Positions 53,735-64,000 of a stretch of 64,000 nucleotides of DNA are shown piece after piece; position 1 is the stretch's first letter, and the number at the start of each line of letters is the position of its first letter. A program made the position numbers and the translations under genes. The notes under the pieces were generated by a model that was given only the letters and a program-made list of their open reading frames with translations, did no database searches and was not told the origin of the DNA. Source of the DNA: Aphidius gifuensis (Eukaryota > Arthropoda > Insecta > Hymenoptera > Braconidae); the NCBI RefSeq assembly GCF_014905175.1, contig NC_057791.1, positions 10,567,177 to 10,631,176 on the forward strand, in the 5' to 3' direction.

Positions 53735-55945
53735 GTTGTGTGTAGTGAGGGAGCTCAAAGTTTCAGGGGAAAGTTGAGAAGGAAATATATTGATGTCGCG
53801 CTCACTATCGGTTACGCTCAGCCACGCTCGTTCATTCGGTTTCTACTATATGTCTTCTTCAAATATATATCTTGGCTTCTTTCTTTCAAATCAAATTCTG
53901 AGCCGATTTTTGTTTTCGAAGCATCCGCGGCCGAAGAATAATAACAAAAGCAATTATTTGATGTTAAATTAATATTAACTATTGGATACTAGCTTCAATA
54001 ATTTTGACCGATTTCAATAATTTTTTTTTTGTTTTAAAAGGCTTGAAACGTGCTATTATCTTATTGAATAAAAATAATTATCACTTAAAAAACAACAATG
54101 AAAGAAATTGTTTTTTGTAAAATTATTATTTTAAAAAATTAAATTTCTATTTTACTAATTGATTGATTTTTTTTCTTTTCTTTATTTGTTTTAAAGGGGA
54201 CAAAACTAACTTTAATAATACTGTAAAACTTAAATTTTTTACTCGAAAAACAACAAAAAAAATAATTGAGGGTCCGGACGCAATAACTCGCCGAGCGATC
54301 GAAGTCAAGAAAACGCTATGTTGCTGTGGGTGAAAAATAGGAAAAATTAAAATTGAAAAATTAAAAAAAATTAAAAATACAGTCGTCGATAGAATTAAAA
54401 AATACATATTTTTCTTCAAATAAATTTTTTTTTATAATAATTAGTTAACGAGATAGAAAATATAAACGAAATTTAATTTTACAATGAGCAAATGATTTTA
54501 TTGTTGTTTATCAGATTTAGAAATTGTTTTTTTTTCTTGTATTAAAGTTTGTCTTGTCTATTTTTCAAAACGAAATAGAAAAGAAATGAATCAATCACAT
54601 TAAAATGAAATCTCAATTTTAAATAATATTTTTGAAATGAATAATATTAAATAATATTATTCAAAATTATATTTCTATTTTAACAATTGATGGTTTTTTT
54701 ATTCTTCTTGTTGAAAAAAAAAGACAAACTTTAATATTATTGAAAACTAACGATTTATAAACCTCGTAAACGATTAATTTTTTCGTCGTTTTCAAAAATT
54801 ATACATTTTTTTTTTTTCGAAAAAATCGAAGTTTGTCTTGCCCACTTTAAAACAAAACAAAAAAAAAAAAATAGAAATCGCCATCGATTATTAAAATAGA
54901 AATTCGATTTTCAAATAATAATTTGACAATAAACAATTAATTTTATTGTTGTTTTTCAAGCTTATAAATTGTTTTTATTTTTTCAGATATTGAAGTTTGC
55001 CTTGTACCCTTTGAAATAAAGAAAGAAATCAATTATTAATATAGAAATTTAATTATTAATAGTAATTTTACAATAAATAAATAATTTTATTGTTATTTTT
55101 TAAATGAAAAAAGTTTTTTAATGAAAATAGTTTTTTAGTTTTTTATTTAAAGTTTAGAACTTCAATATGACTGTAAAAAAAAAAAAAAATTATCACTCAA
55201 AAAAACACAACAATAAAAACAACCGTTTTTTCTAAAATTATTATTAAAAATTAAATTTCTATTTTAATAATTAATTGTGATTCCTTTTTTTTTTTTTTTT
55301 TTTTTAAAGTGGGCTAGACAAACGTCAATTTTTCTGAAAGAAAAAAAAAATTATAAATTTTTAAAACAATAACAAAATACATTTAAAGTTTGTCTTTTCC
55401 TTGAAAAACAAAAAAAGATAAAAGATACATTGATTGTTAAAATAAAAATTTAATTTTCAATAATATTATTTATTATTCAATTTTACAATAAACAAATAAT
55501 TTCATCGTTTTTCAAGTTTAGAAATTGTTTTTTTTTCTAATATTAAAGTTGGTTTTGTCCCTTTTAAAACAAATGAAAAAAAAAAAAAAAATCAATTATT
55601 TATTAAAATAGAAATTTAATTTTTAATGATATCTTTACAAAAAACAATTTTTTTATTGTTGTTATTTAAGTGATAATTCTTTTTATTCAATAAAATAATA
55701 GCACGTTTCAAGCCCTTCAAAACAAAAAAAAATTATTGAAATCGGTCAACTATTGAAGCTAGTATCCAATAGTTAATATTAATTCAACAATAAACAATTG
55801 CTTTTGATATTATTTTTCGGCCACGGATGCTTCGAAAACGAAGAACGGCTCAGAGTTTGATTTGAAAGAAAAAAGGAAAGATATAAATTTGAAGAAGACA
55901 TATAGTAGAAACCGAATGAACGAGCGTGGCTGAGCGTAGAAGAAG
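53735..55945. mobile_element. fold-back element built of tandem modules, copy 2
   Basis: Outer arms 53735-54090 and 55650-55945 are inverted copies: GCTCAGCCACGCTCGTTCAT, TCGAAGCATCCG, GGATACTAGCTTCAATA, GGCTTGAAACGTGCTATTAT. Between them lie many modules marked by ACAACAAT / TTGTTGTTTTTC and AAGTTTGTCTTG, in both orientations. One module (54260-54340) is replaced by or fused to the dispersed CCGGACGCAATAACTCGCCG module. The right arm ends at the gypsy LTR (55950), so it may be truncated there. Related to 43411-44520. Confidence 0.75.
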
Positions 55946-55949
55946 ACAG

Positions 55950-56884
55950 TGTAACATGACAAACATGACATTTTTGCCAGTTATCTTCTCAGACCGCGTG
56001 TTACCATCATTTTACCTGTAAATTGTCCATTTTAATAGCAAAGCTCAAATCCAATAATCCAACGAAAATATCAATAATAATTTGTATCCAAAAACGTAAT
56101 AAATAAAATCAGGGGTTTTCAAATAACCTTAAAACCGGAAAAAGGCCTAACACAATCTTGCGCTCAGAACACAATCTTACCTGGACAAAATACAATCAAA
56201 CAATGAATAAAACAACCAAAACAAGCAATCTAGAGGAAAGCCGCAGGGTTGCTCAGTGTGTAGGTTTTAGTAGAAGGGCCAGATAAAGCTGTTATAATAA
56301 TTAAATCCTGAAGATGATAATTAATAAATACCCCAAAAATAATAACAAAAGACACAATTAATTCATTCACTTTATATTTATTCATCAAACACAACGTAAC
56401 TCAAATACCAACGTAACTCAAAATACAAAATAACTAATCCAATAATATCTCAAAAATCCTAATCTAAAGGGGACCGCGTCCAACAAAATAATTATTAATT
56501 AATAATTAATAAACTAAATCTAATAAACGAATGTATCAAAAGTATCTTAATCAACTCGAGGATCCGCCTTGAGTTGATCATAAAAATCAAAGTTAAACAA
56601 AAAGTAACACATGGCGGTTGATTCACTATGTCCAACATAGAGAGAAATAACCTCAAACTCACCGTCGCCAGACAACTGGTTAAAACAAAGGTCCAGTCAG
56701 TCGGACGTCTCAAAGACAAGAGAGAGAGAATTTTTTCTTAATTTCTATACTCAATTTTAAAATACCGAAAAGAAGGGGGATTTGCCCTACATCACCTGAT
56801 GTGACTTGATGTTGATGATGTCGCTAGTTGGAGGGTCGTACCATCGCCTATGTGGCTCAGCCTTTAAGGCAACGAATCGTTACA
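55950..56884 (-). repeat. gypsy 3' LTR
   Basis: Plus-strand ends TGTAACATGACA (55950) and CGAATCGTTACA (to 56884), giving inverted TGTAAC/GTTACA termini. Contains blocks shared with the 19.4-kb LTR. The inner edge is set by the purine tract at 56885-56905. Confidence 0.75.
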
Positions 56885-56905
56885 GCCTCCTCCCCAGACT
56901 CCTCC
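56885..56905 (-). promoter_or_regulatory. gypsy polypurine tract
   Basis: On the minus strand GGAGGAGTCTGGGGAGGAGGC, ending directly at the LTR; the longest purine-rich run in this region and in the expected place. Confidence 0.65.
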
Positions 56906-57064
56906 AGCAACGACAGCAATCGACATCTTTGTCAGTTCGTTAAGCTCATGGTGACCTGCAACATAGTCTTAACCTACTAGGAATAAAAAAATATAACAAA
57001 GCTAGTTAAGAAAAAAGAAGTCTTTATTAAACCTAGTTGACACTGAACATAATGAGTCTTTTAG

Positions 57065-59255
57065 CAACAGTCATCCCCGACTGATAACAAGATAAAACTA
57101 AAAGTGTCCTCCTCTGCAGTGTGGATTGCCACACTCGCAGTGATAGGTTGGTTGAGGTCCTGGATAGCCAGGGCCTTCACAGCCTCCAATGTTTTGATTA
57201 TACTGTCCCTGATAACCTGCCCAACCAGGATAGCCTGGTGGAGCAACGTTTCTTTCAACTCTGTTCTCCATGGTGAATCCAGGTGCTGCATACCGAGCAG
57301 TACGAACCTCACGATATGGATAACCTGGTTCTGGATAACCATATTGAGCAGGTGGTTGATATTGGACAATATTACTATCAACTGGTCGACCCGAAATCCA
57401 ATCACTAGGTCCAACTAGTGGTGGTGGTGAATCAAATCTGGTTGTAGTAGCAGCTGGATGTTGGCGAATCAGCTGGTGACTAATTTGTTGCCTACGTGCC
57501 CATTTATTAGGTCCAGCCATTGGTGGTGGTAATGGCTGATCAAACACTGCTGGTGTTGTTGGTGCTGATGGATAACCAGAATCAACATCGGTTGCTATAC
57601 TAGCACGTCTGGTTGGGTCTGGTGTCATCATTGAAGCTGCTTGTTCTTGCTTCTAGCTGACCTCCAAAGCTCCAGCAATTTCAGATACTGGCTTGGCTTC
57701 AGTTTGGACAGCTGTTGATTTCATTTTTGGACCATCAGCTTCTCGCTTAACAGGACCACCTGCAGTTAAACCTTTCGAAGAAGTACCCGTTGATGGCTTC
57801 TTCCGATTTGGTTTATTTCTACTGGTTGATGTTGGATTTCCATCAGAAGGGTTAGTTGATGGTCTACTGGCTCCAGATGTCTAATAAGCTGGTGATGTTG
57901 CATTTCCAGTAGGTGCACTATTTATTGTTGTTTTGCTGTCTCCAGGTGACCAATAAGTTGTTGACCTTGGTTCAGGTGCTGACCCTGATGATGCTGGAAG
58001 TGGACATCCACTTTTTGAATTAAATGGTGGTCTATATCCGCCCTTTGCACTTGGTGGTAGATACCCAGCTGTTCTAGTTATCACTGGTGTAGTATTTACA
58101 GCAGATGGCTTTTACTGGCTCATGAAAGTACCAGCAAGTAAAGGATCAGTTATTTCTGGTTCCTTACTGTGTAGAGCTGACTCATATTTGTCCATCACCT
58201 TTCTTACTTCTTGATACATTTCAGTTTTCAAGACTGGGTGAGCATATGCCGAATCAAAATCAACATCCGGTGCAGGTGCTAAAGACTGCGGTCTTCTCAC
58301 CACTACTGGTACGATTAACTCTTCACTTGGAACCTGTACCGGTTCAGGTTTTTCCTCCGGCAGCTTTTTGTGAGGTTTAGCTCTTTCCAGCATACCAAAT
58401 TTAATTTGAGCGTAATCTACATTCTCAACAGTTTTTATGCTCGGCTTGGGTTTTAAGCTAACATCCAAGCTCGGGACCTCAGTGAATGTTTTAAAAACTG
58501 GTTTAGGTTTAACCCATCCAGCTGGCTTACGTAGTGGATCTACTGCTGTAAAAACTGGATAGTATAGATCATCATCAGTTCTTCTAATATCCAAGTCCAG
58601 TGGTATGATAGGATCATTCAAATTAATTGAATTCAAGTTCGGTGTGGTGGCTGCTGGACAAGTGACTGGTTCTTCCAGGTCTATCACCCCAATATTCTCA
58701 GTCTGTTGTGGTGCTAACTTATTAGTTCGAGTGACTGGCTCTTTCAGGTCAGTCAATTCAACAAGTTTTGGCAGTGTAACTGGTTTAGATATTAATTCCG
58801 CAGTTTGTTGTGTTGATAACTCAGCTATTTTAACAACTGGCTCTTCCGGCTCTGCTGGTTTTGGACCAGTTGGTATATCAATCCTTTCCAATCGGACTTC
58901 AGGAATACCTTGGTTAAGTCGTACGAGCTTGGTAGGGACAGATTTGAGTGATGACGCTTCAAGATCGGAATCTCCACTAGGAGTGCAATCTAACGTGTCC
59001 CCAGCAGAATTCGTTTCCATCTTATCCAAGATCTCAGAGACGTGATCATTGTCGGTCAACAGACTATCTGTATCTGCATGATCCAACATAGTCTCATCAA
59101 CAGTTGTTGAATTTACAGCTTCATTAGTTAGTACATTTACAGCTTTATCAGGTGGTGAATTTGCTGGACTTTGTGATGTCATCAGCTGTTAATAGGCTGC
59201 AGTAAAGGCTGTTGACAAATCTGGATTAATGCCAGGAACTTTACCAAGTTCCTGC
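57065..59255 (-). pseudogene. gypsy Pol C-terminal extension, Pro/Gly/Tyr-rich, Cys-His end
   Basis: Minus-strand segments 59182-58112 (356 residues, Glu/Pro/Val-rich, with LVRLNQGIPEVRLERIDIPT), 58084-57881, and 57631-57098, linked by nonsense codons near 59190, 58110, 57880 and 57655 in the same general frame. The end reads YHCECGNPHCRGGHF, a compact Cys/His cluster. I see no transmembrane or signal segments, so it is not an obvious env. It follows integrase directly, so a long Pol tail or separate third ORF are both possible. Confidence 0.55.
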
Positions 59256-59274
59256 TGATAGGGCTTTAAGAAAT

Positions 59275-60328
59275 CTAATTGGGCGGACGAGGTTCTCGAC
59301 CAGTATTGACGAATAAAGGAGATATTAACAAAGAATCATGGTCAGCAGTATTGAAAGCGAATCGAAATTCTGGCAAAAACTGATCCCAGTCTCGATGGTT
59401 ACCATCAAGATAGGCTCGAAGCATGTTCTTCAAACTTCGGTTCACCCGCTCCACTGGATAGCCTGTGGATGATACGGGGGGTGGTTTGCAAGATGATGCC
59501 TGCCAACACAGCCAAAGATTCAATCTCTTCATTAACAAACTCAGTACCGTTGTCTGTTATCAATATTCATGGTGCCCCATGGCGAAATATAATCAGATTT
59601 TCTAGTCTTTCCCGGATGACGCGAGCAGTTGCTGCTCGTAATGCAGCTAGCTCGACATATTTCGTCATCTGGTCCTAAATGACTAGAAGATATGAACAAC
59701 CAGCTTTTGGTCTAGGTTGAGGTCCCATGATGTCAGCAGCTATCACTGACCATGGTTCACGTACAATCCTTCTACCCATGAAACCACGAGGTTTAGCTGA
59801 ATCAGACTTAGTACGTTGGCAAATTTCACAACGTGATATAAAAGTAGAAATTTCTCTAAACATATTTGGCCAAAAATATTGCATAGCAACACGCTTATAA
59901 GTTTTATCTATACCCAAATGGCCTTGATGAGGTGGTGAATGACATTTAAGTATTGCCTCTTCTCGCAATTCCTTTGGTAAGACCAACTGCCAAGCAGAAA
60001 GGTCTTGCAATTCCGTCACTATGAAAGACTGTGGCCGGTGAAAATACAACCGGTCTTCCATAATCTTCCAGTCAGGATGGCTATCAGGAAGATGCAATAC
60101 TTTACGAAATTTCTTACTATACCAACGATCTTCTGTGACTGTTGGACCTTTAACTAGATTAATTCTGTCGGGTGAACGCGACAGAGCATCTGGTACATGA
60201 TGATGAGCACCCTTACGATGGACAATCACAAAATTATATTGCATGAGTTCTAATGACCAACGTACTAGACGACCAGTAGGATTTCGGAGGTTGTTGAGCC
60301 AACGCAAACAACTGTGGTCAGTTATCAC
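59275..60328 (-). pseudogene. gypsy integrase
   Basis: 60328-59675 holds the end of RNase H/tether (IVHRKGAHHHVPDALSRSPD), the zinc-binding HHCC (HQGHLGIDKTYK, CEICQ) and the first catalytic Asp (VIAADIMGP). The second Asp (ITDNGTEFVNE) lies near 59555 in another frame. 59538-59275 contains YPVERVNRSLKNMLRAYL with the catalytic Glu. Frameshifts near 59675 and 59530. Fused to the C-terminal extension. Confidence 0.85.
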
Positions 60329-60373
60329 AGTGAATGAGTAACCCTTCAGATAACAACGAAATTTCCGGATTAA

Positions 60374-62058
60374 CTAGATAACAGCCAAGCATTCCTGCTC
60401 AGTGACTGAATAACGTGTTTCTGTGTCAGTCATTGTTCTACTAGCATACGCAATTACTTTTTCTTCATCATTGATAGTTTGAGTCAGAACTGCTCCAAGA
60501 CCAAAACTGCTAGCATCCGTTTGAAGAAAGAACGGGGCAGTGAAATCTGGGCAAGCAAGAGTTGGTGCCGTGGTGAGTCTAAGTTTTGATTCACGAAAAC
60601 TGTTCATCTGCGCTTCCCCCCAGATCCAAGGAATATCCTTTTTAGTTAGTCTGATTAGGGGCTCTGCCAATGAGGCAAAGTCTGGTATGAACCTGCGGTA
60701 CCAGGATGCTATACTAAGAAAACGACGAAGTTGTTTGGTGTTCAAGGGTGCTGGATAATCCTCCACCGCTACGGTTTTCTCTGGATCGACCTGGAGACCG
60801 TGTTGATTCACCAAGAAGCCCAGGTATTGAACTTGAGAACAACAGAAGTGACTCTTCTCGCGATTGATAGTGAGGTTAGGATTTATCAAGTCACGTAAAA
60901 CCCGATCTAACAAAACGAGATGTTTCTCGAATGATTGTGTTACAATGATAATGTCGTCCAGATAGACAAAGACCTTCGGATAATACCGGTGGCCCAGCAA
61001 TCGGTCGGCCAATCGCTATATCGTCGCGGGTCTGTTGGATAATCCGAATGGCATCCGGAAGAAGTGGTATAGTCCATACCCGGGTACAATAAATGCTGTA
61101 ATTTCACGTGAAGCTGGTGTAAGTGCAACTTGGAAAAATGCTTGACTCAAATCGATGGTAGTAATATAATGTGCTTGACGAAGTTCATCCAGGATGGCTG
61201 TCATATCCTTCTTGGTAACGTCATTTACTTTTATAATGTCAACACAAAATCTATATTTTTCTTTACCTTTTGGCACCAGCACCACCGTGCTCGCCCACTT
61301 ACTTTGAGAAGGTTCAATGATAACATCCTGTCGACCTCCTGCTTCATTACCTCACACATGGCTGGATTTGCTTTATGTGGCTTCTGACGTATGGGTGGAT
61401 ATCCAGCTACGTCAATGTGGTGCTGAGTCAGTTGAGTGACAGGAAACGGTTTATCAGGTGATGATGCCTCAGGAAGATTATCAGTCAAAAATTCTTTCAG
61501 CTTCGGTTCTTGATCCGTCTCAAGTTTCCTTAGTCCAAGACAGTGTATTTTGGTGGCATTGACAGCTGGTGTAAATAGGTGTCTGTTTTCTGGATTATCC
61601 CTATAAAACCACGACCTATCATCAAAGTCAAGCACCATACCCGCTGCTTGCAAAAAGTTCATACCCAGGATGAAGTCTTCTGATAAGGAAGGAAGGATAA
61701 GTGCCTCTGTTTTAGTTGCTTTATCTGCTACTACAAGAACAACCTGAATAGAATATAACACGGTTTCAACTTGACCACTCGCCATGACAACTCGTCTTGG
61801 TGGTATATCTTGTTGCTCCAAACCGGATTGTTCCAACAACTGTGTTGCAGCTGCACCGGCAAAAAAACGACTAGCACCAGAATCAACGAGTGCTCGGATA
61901 TTGAGTGTACCTATGACTATATCAAGATGGAATGAAGTTGATTTATTATCAATAGCAAGTTCTACTTTTGGCTCTGGTTTGGGAACAAATTCCGGAGCCA
62001 ATGGTGATAAAGTAGTGGGCAGGGTTTCCTCAGGAGATAATGCTCTATGGTACCACAA
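60374..62058 (-). pseudogene. gypsy protease, reverse transcriptase and RNase H
   Basis: 62058-61231: aspartic protease (ALVDSGASRFFAG, then FILGMNFLQAAGM) and the RT N-terminus. 61285-61016: RT fingers/palm (ITTIDLSQAFFQVALT, PFGLSNRPATI). 61012-60374: YLDD within VFVYLDDIIIV, thumb/connection (RRFLSIASWYRRFIPDFASL), RNase H (LQTDASSFGLGAVL, YSVTEQECLAVI). Breaks near 61240, 61015 and 60370. Confidence 0.9.
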
Positions 62059-62136
62059 ATCTCCAAGGTATTTTCCTAGTCAATTTAACCGGTTGTGAAA
62101 CAGCCGATTGAGACTCAGACACCGGTGTATTAAGAC

Positions 62137-62720
62137 TCAGTTGGCGTTTCCCAGATTACAATAAGTACAGGAAGCCGTCGTGACAACTGGTCTCCTACAA
62201 CGATAGCAAAAGCGTCGTCGAGGCTCCTGGCAATCACGATGGATGTGTCCACGAGTATTACAATTCCAACACTCGACTTCATTACTACCAGATCGGTCAG
62301 CATGTTCTGGTGACAAAGCAAGATCTGGAGTTGGTGATGGATCACAAGCAAATCTTCTAGGTAGAGTTACTGGAAAAACAGGTGGTGAACACTGTGTTCC
62401 CTGATCTACTCTACCGGATGTATTAGAAAATCTGTTACGCTCACGATTAAGATTGATTTCACGCCTCAGAGCACATAATTCGAGGTCTTCCTCAATTTCT
62501 TGGTTATTGCCTTTAACATAGAGGTTTTCCTCCTCGCATAAGGCCCGTGCATTACTGTGACGTGAATATCTTGGAGGTGCAAAGGAAACATTACGAATAT
62601 TCTGGTAAGCCAAACTTGGACACAATGAGAGCTCTGATTTTGGTGGAAGTCTACGATTTTAAGCTGTGTTTGTGATACCTTCTTGGCGTATGGCTTCATC
62701 CTCCACAGCTCTCATCGTTG
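62137..62720 (-). pseudogene. gypsy Gag C-terminus with CCHC zinc knuckle
   Basis: 62625-62137 has CWNCNTRGHIHRDC, a canonical CCHC knuckle, then FCYRCRRPVVTTASC and YC, a second Cys cluster, after a Glu/Arg-rich linker (LELCALRREINLNRER). Frame breaks at about 62650 link it to the upstream Gag. Confidence 0.8.
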
Positions 62721-63969
62721 GAAAATTCTTAGCTGATATGACACGTTGATAAGGTGGTAACATATTGCGAATAGTGTAAAGAACGCGTTCACTTTCTGGC
62801 CTAGGTGGATTCGTACGTTGAAGTAAACCACGCATACAAGAGACGAAGTGACGAACTGATTTACTTGGACCCTGGGTACGTCTGTCTATTTCTTCACGTA
62901 ATGCTCATTGATAGTCTGGGTCAGCAAAACTATCACGGAATGCTTTTCTGGTTCAGAATTCCTCGGTGTGAGTCATGAACCAGATTAAAGCAGGACCATT
63001 AAGGCAGAAAGACGAAGCTGATAGGATTTCCTGATCAGTAACACCCGCAACAATTCGCGTTTGGTCAACTCTGAATAAAAACTCCTCGACATCTTCACCT
63101 GGTTTACCAGTGAAGCGAAGGTTACAAGTCAACAGAGTCCTGAGCAAGTAATTTCGGTTACAACGACCAGGCCTAGAGATTCGCAAGTCTTCTGCCGAAG
63201 GACTGATTAGTTGACGGCGAAACTGAGGACGATGATCAACTATATGATCAGGATATTCCTGACGTCTTAGATTGACTGGTGGTTGTTCAGGTAAAGGATG
63301 ATAATCGGCTTGACGATCAGGATAAACCTGACGTCTTGAATTAGCTGGAAGCTGTCCAAGTAAGGGACGATAATCGACTTGACGATCAGGGTAATCCTGA
63401 CGTCTTGAATTAGCTGGTGGCTGTTCAGGTAGAAGACGACGTAGGTTGGCTCTTTCTCGAAGGTTATATCCTCCAAGACCACCTGTGTTATCTTCAAGAT
63501 TTGGCAAAACACGAGTTGGTAATTTGTTCTGGTTAGCCTTGGTGGAACCCTTGGGTCTACCTCTGGATAATGGTGGTATGGTACCACTAGCCGGAGGTCC
63601 AAGATTCAAAGTTTCGAATTGAGGCATGGTCAGAGGCAAACAATTAATTTCAGGAGTAATACGCTGATCTAACAATGGTAGATCCATTGGAGCATCAAGA
63701 TTCGCAAATAAATCACCTAGACCTAAGTCAAATGAACGATTGGATTTGGCACGTGATGGTGGTGGTTCCACATCAACAACTGGTTCCTCTGGTGAGGCCT
63801 GTGTAAGTATTACCTTCACTGGTACTTCCTCACCAGATTGATCAGCCGTTGGCCGGTTATCCACATCACTAGTAGAATCCGGTAAGCTACCTGAGCCTGA
63901 CAATAAATTAGTACGAGGTCTACCTCTACGCCTGGGTATCGTGACTAGTGCTTCAGCCATTGTACTCAA
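62721..63969 (-). pseudogene. gypsy Gag, N-terminal and capsid region
   Basis: ATG 63969 opens 338 residues. An AT-hook-like RRRGRPRTNL comes near the start and ASPEEPVVDVEPPPS next. A Pro/Gly-rich linker has a second GRPKGSTK, then come three about 24-residue repeats (PANSRRQDYPDRQVDYRPLL type, 63230-63440), then the capsid-like GKPGEDVEEFLFRVDQTRIV and GPALIWFMTHTEEF. A stop at 62953-62955 is followed by out-of-frame continuation to about 62721. The two AT-hook-like motifs are worth noting for a Gag. Confidence 0.8.
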
Positions 63970-64000
63970 TCAAATTTTAGTTAGAAGTGACCAGGACAAT

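Larger units (their letters stand above)
55950..64000 (-). mobile_element. Ty3/gypsy LTR retrotransposon, decayed, cut by window edge
   Basis: Minus strand: gag (63969-62953), zinc-knuckle part, protease, RT, RNase H, integrase, a long Pro-rich tail, polypurine tract and 3' LTR (55950-56884). The 5' LTR lies past 64000. There are frequent stops and frameshifts in every segment. The gag matches the fragment at 10.9-11.7 kb; the LTR matches 19459-19816. Confidence 0.88.

Noticed and set aside
58112..59182. Host gene of 356 residues
   Set aside because: Its frame continues from gypsy integrase and onward through nonsense codons to the gypsy tail, so it belongs to the retrotransposon.

Overview
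This is a repeat-dense, AT-rich stretch of an animal nuclear genome, almost certainly an insect and possibly a parasitoid wasp (the order is inference). Evidence for a eukaryote: short coding exons bounded by GT/AG splice sites, a pogo transposase with its own intron, three kinds of retrotransposon, and Polinton/adintovirus-type DNA elements. There are no operons, CRISPR arrays or rRNA genes. Few genes are intact. Most of the window is mobile elements inserted into one another.

Layout. 1-5.6 kb: the capsid half of a Polinton (adintovirus-like element) on the plus strand: PLA2-domain minor capsid protein, adenain-type protease, penton-like protein, a small basic protein and the major capsid protein. 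A 2.2-kb hAT-type element splits the penton gene and itself carries a fold-back element. 5.6-12.5 kb: minisatellites, tRNA-like sequences, a hAT-type MITE and a Ty3/gypsy gag fragment. 12.6-17.9 kb: a decayed non-LTR retrotransposon (ORF1, endonuclease/RT) interrupted by a 1.5-kb palindromic element. 19.4-22.9 kb: a truncated gypsy LTR with primer-binding site, then a second Polinton fragment in which PolB and integrase converge; an LTR-like block interrupts the integrase. 22.9-28 kb: LTR-like blocks and palindromic elements. 28.4-38.8 kb: exons of a host gene whose intron holds a 9.8-kb terminally inverted Polinton with a gene of unknown function, a fiber-like gene, integrase and a PolB remnant; PolB is interrupted by a 2.7-kb pogo element. 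39-45.8 kb: repeat copies, a fold-back element built of tandem modules, and isolated exon-like pieces. 45.8-46.7 kb: three consecutive in-phase exons of a second host gene segment. 47.1-52.2 kb: a young Ty1/copia element with identical LTRs and one nonsense codon, carrying a PHD finger inside its polyprotein. 53.7-55.9 kb: a second modular fold-back element. 55.95-64 kb: a nearly full-length but heavily mutated Ty3/gypsy element on the minus strand, cut by the window edge.

How the parts relate. Two Polinton copies with both genes have PolB and integrase convergent with a short spacer, and both have lost the polymerase core while keeping the two ends of PolB. The copia and gypsy elements show complete replication signals: LTRs, polypurine tracts, and primer sites complementary to initiator tRNA-Met (internal, as in Drosophila copia) and to a Lys-type tRNA 3' end. 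Most interesting are the PHD finger inside copia, the splice-phase-compatible host exons flanking the 9.8-kb Polinton, the exact nested insertions, and sequence modules shared between otherwise unrelated palindromic elements. All family assignments are from sequence motifs read by eye; no database search was possible.
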